From the NCBI GenBank assembly GCA_964035795.1, contig OZ038323.1, positions 1,101,172 through 1,165,171 on the forward strand: a stretch of DNA of 64,000 nt, written 5' to 3'. Source of the DNA: Pterobdella sp. o SKG-2022. Its lineage: Eukaryota > Annelida > Clitellata > Hirudinida > Piscicolidae. The first letter of the stretch is position 1, and each line of letters begins with the position of its first letter. The position numbers and the translations under genes were made by a program. Shown here piece by piece: positions 34,901-44,944 of this stretch. The notes beneath the pieces are model-generated. The model did no database searches and was not told where the DNA came from. It worked only from the letters and a program-made list of their open reading frames with translations.

Positions 34901-36220
34901 CTGCAATCGCCACAGTGAATAGCATTTCTACCCACACCTGTTTGGCATACACCAAAAGGATACTTCCCAGATTTTTTCAATACATCAAGGTTCGAACCAG
35001 AAACTATTAGCTTTGTCTTACCCATATTCCCACTCAACCCCTTTTTCTCCATCTTCGAGCTCCATGTTCTCAACTTCACTAATCTCCCAAGGGCGACCTG
35101 TATGAAACTCCACAAATAAAACTTCCAGCACAATAGCAAAAAGTAATAGACTAAGAACAGAACATTGATGGAAACCTACCCAAACATCAAATGAGTTGCT
35201 ATACTCATCACCAACTCTCACCCTACTTCTCACTTCCTTGTACATAAATTCCACAATTCTCACAAGCCATTCATCAATTTCAAACTTCCACATAACCCAC
35301 TTCTTGTGGGACTGTCAAAAGCCAATGAAGGCTAAGTAGAGGGACTTACCAGCAATCAGATGCTTTTCCTCAACTGATTCAAGTCAAAGTGATTGAGTCC
35401 TGAAATATATGAGCTATGTGAGATAAGCATTTCTTCTTTGCTCCAATAATTCTTAATGACAGTAAATCGAGAAATAATGACCTCAGGCAACACTAAAATA
35501 GAGAGGAAGAGAAAAAGACCTGGGTTTCTTCTTGTTATAATATTGGTATATTGAATAGGAAGTGTACAAAGTTTTGTAAAAAATTGTTTAAAGAAGTTGC
35601 TATTTAAAAGTTCCTTGGGAACAAAAAAAGTTTTTTATGATGTGTGGACTTGAGTTGCTTATAAATTGCCTATGAAAAATTCAATTGGAGAAAAGGCAAA
35701 ATAATAAAGACAAGCTGATGACCCTGTGAGAAGGGAAACTGCTAACATAATGATTGGTATTAAAATAATTATGTAAATTTAATAATAAAATAAACAAAAT
35801 ATTCAAAAATAGAATTTTGCAAAAGCTAGAACTAAAAGGAAAAAATTATATTCACAAACTTGTCCAGAATAAAGATGGCAAAATCCCCTAATTTTTTTTT
35901 CTTTGTACAAGCTTCCAGCTGCAGTCTCCATCTTCCTGATGACGAGCATTTGGTAATAGTAATTTAAAGCATCTTCTTTTGTGACATCAACTGTGGTAGG
36001 CACACACTCCTCAATTTTGTGGTACTTGCATGGCTGTCATATGGGTTGCTTAATCAAAAACTTTCATCCTTAATTAGTTCTAATACACTAAATTCAAAAG
36101 ATAACGTCTGATAAAAAATGAACTCACATTTTGAATAGAAATTTTGACAGAAGTACTTTGTGATCTTGCAAGGTTGAGACTCTTAAAAATAGTTGCATAA
36201 GTTGTTTCAAAAGGTGTTGA
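31917..36220 (-). CDS. PDHA1: pyruvate dehydrogenase E1 component subunit alpha, mitochondrial
   Basis: Exons (phases close): 36128-about 36220, 35860-36033, 34062-34188, 33815-33906, 33646-33739, 33351-33505, 33195-33256, 33006-33083, 32169-32277, 31917-32084. The first listed exon reads as a transit peptide ([20 protein letters not shown]); the initiator Met exon upstream was not found. Landmarks: [68 protein letters not shown], the thiamine-diphosphate motif [19 protein letters not shown], and the regulatory loop [19 protein letters not shown] with both kinase-target Ser positions (mammalian Ser293 and Ser300). The enzyme decarboxylates pyruvate in the PDH complex. The intron at 33005-32278 uses a GC donor. 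Introns hold LINE and zinc-finger relics. Confidence 0.95.
32284..32830 (+). mobile_element. tandem zinc-finger relic in a PDHA1 intron, probably from a retroelement
   Basis: Two related segments on the plus strand: 32320-32460 ([13 protein letters not shown] ... [20 protein letters not shown]) and 32640-32815 ([19 protein letters not shown] ... [19 protein letters not shown]). Each combines a degenerate C2H2 finger with a second CxxC-Hx3-4 unit. The KAGL-x-NH signature is typical of fingers that accompany LINE ORFs. A flanking reverse transcriptase is not visible here. The gene is on the opposite strand. Confidence 0.5.
34798..35293 (-). mobile_element. LINE fragment in PDHA1 intron
   Basis: Minus-strand reading gives [20 protein letters not shown] followed by [20 protein letters not shown], a damaged form of the RT box VGVHQGSVLSPLLF. 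It continues through FHTGRPWEI and [32 protein letters not shown], the Cys/His-rich tail usual for this arthropod/mollusc LINE type. It is truncated at both ends, and the YADD segment is deleted or scrambled. Confidence 0.8.
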
Positions 36221-36545
36221 CCTTCGATTAATAGAAATATGAAATTAAAAATCCTACTTGTTTGTTCAAAAACCTTAACAAACAAAAGCATTTCAAAGAC
36301 TTTGGTATCATTATTGAAAGTTCGTTTAAACACAAACTAATTTTTAGTCTTACTATCGTTAAAAGTACTCCCCATAACAATTACCATAGAAAACTATTTA
36401 TTTTCAGATTTATGTTAGTAACTTTTAATTTAATATTTTTAATAAACGTGTAAAATTTTTGTTTAACATTTTAAAATAATTTAAAATTTAATTAAATACA
36501 ATATTGTTCACTTTTGTTTTTCCAGGCGATAATATTTCAATAAAA
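36221..36545. promoter_or_regulatory. divergent promoter region PDHA1 / MRPL50
   Basis: About 325 bases separate the first recognised PDHA1 exon (minus) and the MRPL50 start (plus). Both are nuclear genes for mitochondrial proteins. The unassigned PDHA1 start exon probably lies in this stretch. It is AT-rich, and no specific factor site is claimed. Confidence 0.4.
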
Positions 36546-37884
36546 ATGCTCCGTGGGTCTTTATGCAAGGTCTCAACTTTATTTTATACATCATTTTCTT
36601 TCAATACTAAGAGATTTCAAATTGAAATTTTTATTCAACAATTTTTAGATTAGAGTGAGTTTTTTAAACTTTCAAAAGTCTCTATCCACCAAAAATGAAA
36701 AAGAAATACAAGCAAACATGAAGGATCCCACAGACATTGATGTTGTCAATCCTTCATTGTTCACAACTAAATATAAAATGAATCTTATCAAATATAAAGG
36801 GTTGGATAATGAAATTATCATAATTTAATGAATCAATAATGTTGCAAACCTTTTTTACAGTAAATTAACAAACCAAAAAGCCTATACACCACCACATGAT
36901 GTTGTAAATATTGTGAAAAAAGTAATTGAAAAATTTAAACCAGGAAGTAACTGGAAAGATGTTGACTTTGCAGACACCAAACTCAAATTCGACGTATGTT
37001 CAAGTTATATTCAAACAAATTACTCAATCAGTTTTAAGGAAAAATATCAAATTAATGTTTATTTTATGTTGCCATTGTTGTCAGACCCTTTTTGAAATGA
37101 ACAAATGTATGAATTCATTCAAACCAAGTGTTTGTAATGGAGTTTGAAAAAATTATTACTTTGAAAATAGTTGATTTAAAATTTTTTGTGTTGAACTTAT
37201 TCAGTTCAATTGTAATTATTCAACAGGTTCTCTCTTCTTTGGTTTCCAAACTCAATAAAGATATACCTTCATATCTCCTTGATAATATAAAATCTTGCAA
37301 AGATGCATTGGAATATTTCCAAACTGAAGTGAAACTCACTTCATCTTATGATGAACTTGCATCTGGAAAAATGGTAGTGAATTTGTTTCATATGAAGAAA
37401 ATTTTACTTGTGCATTTTATATTTATAAAATTTATATGCTTGCAAAAAAATAAATATAGAAATATTTTTAAAATAATTGTTATATGAATGATTATTCTGT
37501 GTCAAAGTGAAATGACAAAATTGTTAAACACTGATAGTTCTCATTATAAATGCAAAGCTTTTTGTTAACAGTGTTACTTTTTTGTCATTTGAAAAGGTAA
37601 CACCGTTAACAAAAAGCTTTGCATTTTGAGGTAAAAACTATTGGTGTTTGAAAACCTTTTCATGTTATATCAATATTTCTCAACAGGTTGATTTTCCAAA
37701 AAACTTGCACATCCAAAAAGAACCATTCAGATTTAAACCTTCAGACGATTTTCTTTTTGGCGGTAAAACAGCCTTTCCAGGTTCTAATACCGTGGTGGCC
37801 AGCATAAAATACCAGAGGAAGTATGAAGGATGTATCACAAGCAAAATAAAACCTGGATTCAATGATTATTACTATGACTTTTGA
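36546..37884 (+). CDS. MRPL50: mitochondrial large ribosomal subunit protein mL50
   Basis: Five exons with closing phases, 207 aa: 36546-36569, 36679-36800, 36861-36993, 37227-37373, 37687-37884. The first exon codes only MLRGSLCK. The core matches mL50: KAYTPPHDVVNIVKKVIEKF, SNWKDVDFADTKLKFDVLSS, and the C-terminal FDEL-like segment SSYDELASGKM. Human mL50 is about 158 aa and ends soon after this point. Here exon 5 adds some 65 residues (FPKNLHIQKEPFRFKPSDDF to NDYYYDF). mL50 sits on the mitoribosome large subunit and is metazoan-type. The presequence is short but basic. A poly(A) signal AATAAA lies at 37898-37903, 14 bases after the stop. Confidence 0.87.
37551..37623. repeat. 27-bp near-perfect inverted repeat in MRPL50 intron 4
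   Basis: The arms 37551-37577 and 37597-37623 match with one mismatch (TGCAAAGCTTTTTGTTAAC, then A or G, then GTGTTAC) around a 19-base loop. Outer sequences continue to pair imperfectly (AAACACTGATAGTT near 37527 against AACTATTGGTGTTT near 37638), giving a palindrome of about 125 bases. This suggests a small foldback element. Confidence 0.85.
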
Positions 37885-38164
37885 CTGCAGTTTTAAAAAT
37901 AAAAATCAAAATAAGTTGTGCTTGAAGAGCTATTTAACTTGAGTTTTTATCGATTTTAATTTTATACAAAACGCTTTTAAATACGTCTGCGTTTAGATAA
38001 ACCGGTGACTGGTGTCTCGATATGAAATTTGATTTAATCTCATGCTTTAGGTTGTAAAAGTGCCTCAGATATTCAGTTAATGAAATATATAATCCAGTTT
38101 TGTTTGGATTACTCTCAGTTACTTGAATAACAATCTGTTGTTGCTGAATATTCGTATTATAGAC

Positions 38165-39662
38165 ATGAATAAAAGTTATGATAATAAACCAGATTTAAAA
38201 GATAAGCCGGGGTTAAAAAGAGATTTTAGAGCTGAAAAATATGAAAACATGGACTTTCCATTGTGTCCTGATGTTTCTACGTCGTATGAGAAAATAAAAA
38301 AGATTGGACAAGGGACCTTTGGGTTAGATTAACCTTTCCGTAGGCCTGTTCATTTATTCCATTTCAACTCAGTGAGGTGTTCAAATCGCGATGTAAGAAG
38401 ACCAAGCGTTTGGTGGCACTGAAGAAAGTACTGATGGAGCATGAAAAGGAAGGGGTAGGTTAACACTCCAAAACTTTTCAGCTTTTTAATTAATGTTATC
38501 TTAAATTTTTAGTTTCCAATCACCGCTTTAAGAGAAATAAGAATTCTCCAACTGCTGAAGCATGAAAATGTTGTGAACCTCATAGAAATATGCAGAAGCA
38601 AAGGTGTTTATATACTTTAATTCAAAATTTTCATTAAATTTATAAATTCATATGATCTAATTTAAACTTTTAAGATTTTTTATTTGATTAGTTTCAATTT
38701 TATTAAAAATTTTTGGTAAATTATATTAAATTTATTTCAGCAACTTCTCATAATCGTTATAAAAGCCAATTTTATTTGGTTTTTGAGTTTTGTGATCATG
38801 ACTTGGCAGGACTCCTTGCAAACCCTCAAGTCATATTTTCTCTAGGAGAAATCAAAATGGTTTTCAAAAAAGTTTTCCAATTATATGTATAAAATGCATA
38901 ATGTTTGAAATATTGTGACAGGTAATGCAGCAATTGTTGAATGGTCTCTTCTTCATCCACTACAACAAGATCTTGCACAGGGATGTCAAGGCAGCCAACA
39001 TCCTCATCAGCAAGTCAGGAACTCTTAAACTCGCAGACTTTGGACTTGCTCGTGCATACAGTATCCAAAAGGGACAGCAAAACAGATATACAAACCGTGT
39101 AGTCACTCTGTGGTACAGACCTCCAGAACTTTTGCTGGGGGAACGTAACTATGGACCTGCCATTGATTTGTGGGGAGCTGGGTGTATAATGGCAGAAATG
39201 TGGACCCGCAGGCCAATCATGCAGGGAAGCACTGAACAGAGCCAACTCACTCTCATCACCCAGCTGTGTGGATCAATCACTCCAGAAATATGGCCCGATG
39301 TTGAAAAACTTGATCTTTACAAAAAGATTGAACTTCCCAAAGGTCAAAAAAGAAGGGTAAAAGACCGCTTATACAATTATGTCAGAGATCAGTTTGCCAT
39401 TGACCTGCTTGACAAACTTCTTGTCCTCGACCCCAAACAGAGAATAGACTCAGACAATGCACTCAACCACGACTTTTTTTGGCAGGAGCCCATGCCAGTG
39501 GAGCTGGCAAAGATGCTCTCACAACACACCACTTCAATGTTTGAGTTTTTGGCTCCAAAAGGTCGTGCCATGCAGGCCATGCCACAGAGGCCTGTTGTGC
39601 AACAAGCCAGACAACACAACTTCATCAACAACAATGACCACAACTTTGATCGGGTCTTCTGA
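38165..39662 (+). CDS. CDK9: cyclin-dependent kinase 9 (P-TEFb catalytic subunit)
   Basis: Five exons with closing phases give 396 aa: 38165-38322, 38373-38454, 38513-38603, 38741-38859, 38922-39662. Kinase landmarks: glycine loop IGQGTFGEVF, catalytic Lys in LVALKKVLM, FPITALREIRILQLLKHENV (PITALRE identifies CDK9), ILHRDVKAANIL, LADFGLARA, and the activation loop NRYTNRVVTLWYRPPELLLG with the T-loop Thr. CDK9 pairs with cyclin T and phosphorylates RNA polymerase II, NELF and DSIF to release paused transcription. The C-terminus ends FDRVF, as in other CDK9s. A poly(A) signal AATAAA lies at 39782-39787. Length (human 372) and all key residues look intact. Confidence 0.98.
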
Positions 39663-40079
39663 TATTTTCATGGGATATTATCATTATCACTGTTCAGTCA
39701 TCTTTCCATTTCCAGGAGGGGTCATTTATTTATGTATTTTATTTTTAGGACTGTCAACAGCACTGTCTGTTTTAATTGTTCAATAAAATTTTCTACTGTT
39801 TGTACTCAAGTTCATGATGACTCATTTCAAAGTGCTTCAATCGTCAAAAGCATCTCAGTAGTGGTGCTTGGAAGCTCTTCTTGCATGCCAGGGTGCTCCC
39901 GTATCAAAAATCTCAATGCTATTAGTCTCAGTAAACTTCGAATTTGTTTTAAGAAAATATAATGTATGAATAGGATTCTGTGAAGGAAACAAAAGATATT
40001 TATTAATTCAAACCGAGAAGCTTACATTATTGACTCATTATAGGATTCTATACTTCAAGGAACATTTGATTTAAAAAAT
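39663..40079. other. CDK9 3' region
   Basis: Contains the CDK9 3' untranslated region and the AATAAA at 39782-39787. Beyond that nothing is recognised until the transposase relic. Confidence 0.5.
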
Positions 40080-40930
40080 TGAAACTAGACTGATTATTAT
40101 GAGACAGCAATTGCATAGTAGTGCTGTATGTTGTTAGACGGAATGGTGTTTGTGCGTATACAAATAAGACATGGAAGACCACCGCTTCGCACAGCAAGAG
40201 ATCATAGCATGTTGATTTCTGAATCTTTGAAGAAAAGAAATTTGCTGGTCAGTTTAAAAACACTTGAATACACATAAGAATTAAAATATAATATCAACGT
40301 CACCAAATCTAACTTAAAATCAGCTCTTTCAAGCATTGAGCAGCATGAAACAATTCTTGTAAGGTGGACTAAAGAAATGCTCAGTAAGACGCTATTTGAA
40401 ATCAAACTTGGTTTAGTGATGAAAAAAATGCTGTTCAGAGGGACCTGACGGCTTACAATATTATTAGCATGGCCTCAGAACAGAACGAGACAATCTTCAA
40501 AAGGTGGTAGCTCAGTCATGGGCACTCTTGGAGTGAAAGGTAAGTCTTGGGCCGTTCTGAAAGAAAAACAAACTTTTATAAAGTACATAAAATATTGAAC
40601 AATTATTTTTTCCCGTTTTGCAAAAGAGTTGGTGTCAAAAAAGTTTGATTTTCAACAGAATAATGCTCAAATGCACAAGTCAAATAAAAACAAAAATGGT
40701 TTTCTAAAAATTAAATTGAGATTTTAGATTGACCAGCGTGTATTTCAGACTTGAACCTTATCGAAAATATGTGGAGTGAAACTGACTCTCATGTTGGTGG
40801 ACGCCAGTTTGACGAAGTTGATGAACTTCAAAAAGCAATACTGCACTGTTGGTAGTCCATCTCACAAGAGCACTGTGAAAGTTTGCTTGAACGATGTTTA
40901 GATATCAAAAAAGTATCACAACTTCAAATT
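40080..40930 (+). mobile_element. Tc1/mariner-type transposase relic
   Basis: RHGRPPLRTARDH near 40170 matches the GRPR linker of Tc1-like transposases. Near 40735-40920 the reading SDLNLIENMWSETDSHVGGR, then DELQKAILHCW and ISQEHCESLLERCLDI, is the typical C-terminal DDE/D region (PDLNPIENLW). Stops and frameshifts are frequent. No terminal inverted repeats were identified by eye. Confidence 0.7.
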
Positions 40931-41399
40931 TTAATATTCTCAGAGGTTAATCATAGAAACACGACAATTTCGAAGTTAATTGTTCACAATGTTTTAGAGG
41001 TATTTTGGCGGTTGTGACTGTCTCGCGTATACTTATTTCCTTTTTTTAAAAACCTTGAAAATCAATTAAACTTGAAATGAGCAAAAATAAAATTTTTAAA
41101 AAATTCGTAATATTTTATAAGAGTTATAGAACATATAAATAAGTTATTGAGCTAGAATAGCCTAAATCGAAAAGTGAGGTGAACAAAGTATTTATTAACT
41201 TGAACCACCAAGCTTTTCGTAGGATTAACTAAAATTATATGATAGTGTATGAATAAATAAAAATGGTTTAAAATTATATTATTTATTTTAAATTTTTTTG
41301 CGAAATTTTCTTTTTGCTTGTATTTATTTTGTTTTCTGGGGCTGTTCAGTATAATATATAGGTAGCAGATAAATGCCCAAAAAACTTCTGCAGACATAA

Positions 41400-44000
41400 C
41401 CTCGAGCCTACCTACCTTTGCCTGAATCCAGTCCAAGCTTCACGACTTCTTGACTTCCAGCGCTTGCGGTCCATCGGTAATGAGTACTGGTGTTGTACTA
41501 CAGCCTGTATCATTGAGCAGTGTATCGAGGAGAATGGTTCTTCTTTTTCCTCTGTTAGTTTTGCCTCTGTCTGATTGCTGAAGCACGAGTCTGGAAATGA
41601 TTTCTCCATCATGATGCTTGTAATGACCAGTCAAGCTCATTCTTCTCACTCTGATTTTTAAGGTAACTTTTGGAAAGTATCCGTAGAGATTTTGGTTTTT
41701 GACGTGATTCCTCCAAGAAATGTTTAAAGCAAATTGCAAAAACCTGGTGTAAATTAAATCGATTAATCTTTTCTTCACTTAATTGATTGCCAAAGACTCA
41801 CAACCATAAAGCATACATTTTCAACTGTCAACAAAAACAACCTTAGTTTAAAATTTCTGTTCAAGTTATATTTCTAAATCTGCAGTTTATTGTGAGCTAC
41901 CCAAACTTGAGCTTCTCTTACATTGAGGTCCTTTAGTGTCGAATCAATCCATGAGCCGAGAAATCTGAATCATCGACGTTTTTGATTTTTATTTTATTCA
42001 CGAGTTGATTCCAACGATGGATTGATCTTAGACAATCATTTCAGTTTTAGCAGCATTTAGGTGTAAGCCAACATTTCCAGCTTCGCCTTCCACACCAGAA
42101 AAAAAGTTCTATGCTTTTTGAATAGTGTTCAAGGTGAATGCTAGGTCGTCTGCAAAGTCCAGGTTGCTCATCTTAACAGTAAAATGTCTTGCTTTTATGA
42201 CTGGTTAGAATGAACCCAGGGTAGTTTGTTTATGATGTTGCTTTTGGCAATCAAGCATAACTCTGAACAGGTATGGTTCAAAAAGGTTGCTTTGGAGAAC
42301 TTCAGCCAAGATATCGAATTCCTCAGTTTCGCCATCAGTTGATTGTACTTTTGCTCTAGCGTTCTGGTTTAAGAGTTTGGTTGTGCGACCAAGTTCGTTT
42401 GGTATACATACAACATACAGGTATATACTACGATAGTGACGGTCTTTGTTTAGGCCACCTTGGGAACTAGCATGATGTCGCTGATTGACCATTGATCGGG
42501 TTTATCACGATTCATGAGCAGATCGTTTTCCAAATCAAGTAGAGGTGCAAAATTTTATAGCTTCCGGGAGAATGTTGTCGGGCCCAGATGCTTTACCGAG
42601 GGTTATTCATGATCTGGCTTCAAAGCGCTCTTCTATTGTGAAAGCAGCTTTTTTGAAATGTAGGTCATGATTAGCGGTTTTGATTTCGAATTGGTTATCG
42701 TTGATGTCAATCTCTCGACCCAGGAGTTTTTTAAAGTGCTTATGTCAGTTTTGAATCCTTTCAGCTTTACCCTCAAAATTACCCGATTTATAATTCTTTC
42801 AGCCGATTATTGATTTCCAAGTTTTCCGACACTTCTTATTTTTGTTCAACTCTTCCAGTCAGTGGATCTCGTTTGCGAGTCTTTCCTCCATGGCTGCTTC
42901 GTAACTTTTTTGGACTGGTGCTTTATTTCTCTGTAGATGATATTCATTATTGGGTGTCTGAGATGTCTGAAAACTTGCAAATGCATCATTAAAACCTTTT
43001 CTCGCTTCGACAACTCCTAGACCATCAGAAATTTCGTCTTTGCATATTCGTTTTATTCAAATCATGAAGTTCTCAGTTGCTTCCTTACTGGCTTGTATGA
43101 AGAGTTCTTATCGTTGGGTTACCTCAATTTTATTATCATCCTCAAAGAGAATAACAAATCTATTTGTAAGGAAAGTGAGAATTCTTTTTTGTAGGTCCTT
43201 ATTCTATCTCACTAAGGTCCCATCATGTCGGGCTTGTGCTTCTGTTTTCTTAGTACGAAAACTGAGTTGAACTTTCACTCCCGGTGATTGGAGCCAATGT
43301 TTGCGAATGACTTTTAAGCAAGAACATCTCTCACTGAGTTGTCTCCTTTCCTATTGACAAAGATAAAGTCCCTTTGATGTTTCGTATTTGTCATGTCAGA
43401 AATGTATGTCTAGAGTTTGTTTTTCTTTTTTTGAAATTTAGTGTTTGTAATTTTCATTTTGCACCTCCGGAAAAGATCGAGAAGCAAGTGCACATTGTTA
43501 TTCGCGTTTTCATGGTGAGTGAACTTTCTCTCGACTTTACCAATGTGTCCATTGAAGTCTCCAAGTAAAAAAAAAATCTTATGTTTTTCGTACACTGTTT
43601 ATTGTGACTATTGAATCGTTTTAATGTTCAATGGCTTCTTGGGTGTCTTCTTGTGGTGCGTGGTTAATAATGACTGTGGTTGTTAGGTTACCGTCGCTAT
43701 GATTGTTTTTTAACATAGTTTACGTTTGAGAAAACGCTCTGAGCAGCTTTTTTTACTTGTAGTCAGACATCTCCACAAGCAGCGTTTTGAGCATTCCTCC
43801 GGGCAGATTGGGATATCAGCACACATCCAGGATGTATATGGTAGTTGATTGTCTTTTCCATGGAAGTAGAGTGCATTATTTTATAGTCGACAATTGCACG
43901 TACAGAAGTGTTGGATTTATGAAAGATTTTAGCGAGTTCAAAACTTTTGAATTCATGATGTAATATTATCACTAAGGGTTGAATTTTTATTTATTGAAAA
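41400..44000 (-). mobile_element. heavily decayed LINE
   Basis: Minus strand, 5' to 3': an endonuclease box FFLLGDFNGHIGK near 43560; RT segment RAKVQSTDGETEEFDILAEV ... LFEPYLFRVML at 42240-42350, a decayed form of EFDILAGVLQGDTLAPYLF; and the terminal signature RVRRMSLTGHYKHHDGEIIS ... RGKRRTILLDTLLNDT at 41500-41660. Several stops and frame changes lie between. It is independent of the plus-strand element that follows. Confidence 0.75.
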
Positions 44001-44944
44001 AAGGTTTTGAGCTTTGAGCCCCTCTGTCATCCAGTGTAGCCCTTCCATTAAGACTTGGAGGTACGTCATCATCATTACCAGTTCTGGTACTGTCATCGTT
44101 CACAATGCTCAGATTATTAGTGGTTTGCAGTTTAGTCGTAAATTCATTTTGCCTGTCAATTTGCTGATACACATAAAGAGTGCCTCTTCACTTACGAACG
44201 CAATTTTCAAGTTTTTAGGCAATATTTCCTCACCGCTGAACGAATGATTCATACGCCATGCAGAAGTTTGTGCAAAATCCAAAGTATCATTTCTCGATAG
44301 TTGCATCTGCATCAAAACACCCTCTCGCAATACCAAAAGTGTGAGTTACATTTTTTCTAATTTCTACTTTTTGATATGTTTTGAATGGTTAAGCCTACCA
44401 GAAAACAAGCTTCTACCGACATAGCTTACCGGGTCGTTGAAACACACAAACTACTACACCACGCCAAGATGTAACTCTTCAGGGTAGAAAACCTCGAAGG
44501 CTTTATAGCATACTGAGACAGGCTGGTGCTTCTGTAGCATCTCTACAATTGATGCAAATGATCAGAGTACGATCGCAACAGTGGCTCATAAGCATCTGAA
44601 AGGAGTAGGTCAGCATACTCTGGAACAATGTCGTCAAAAAAGCAGAATTTCGAATGTTCGTTTGAAATGCTAGCATCAAAGCTTTTCCAGGTTTGAGGCG
44701 TTTTCAGTAAAAGGTCATGCTTTTAGATGAATATTGTCTCAACTTGGTCACCATGTTTATCCAGTTAAATGCTGGAATGGTTGTGCCAGCTTTTGATTCT
44801 TTCACCGTTGTTTCTAACTTTTTGAATGCCTTCTTTGACTACTGACTTTGTGTTGTTGTTAGTCAGTTTTTTAAATTTTTTTTGACGTCACCATCGAAGA
44901 ATCAAGCTGGTCCTCTTGGAAGAAATTGCATGCTGACTGGATCA

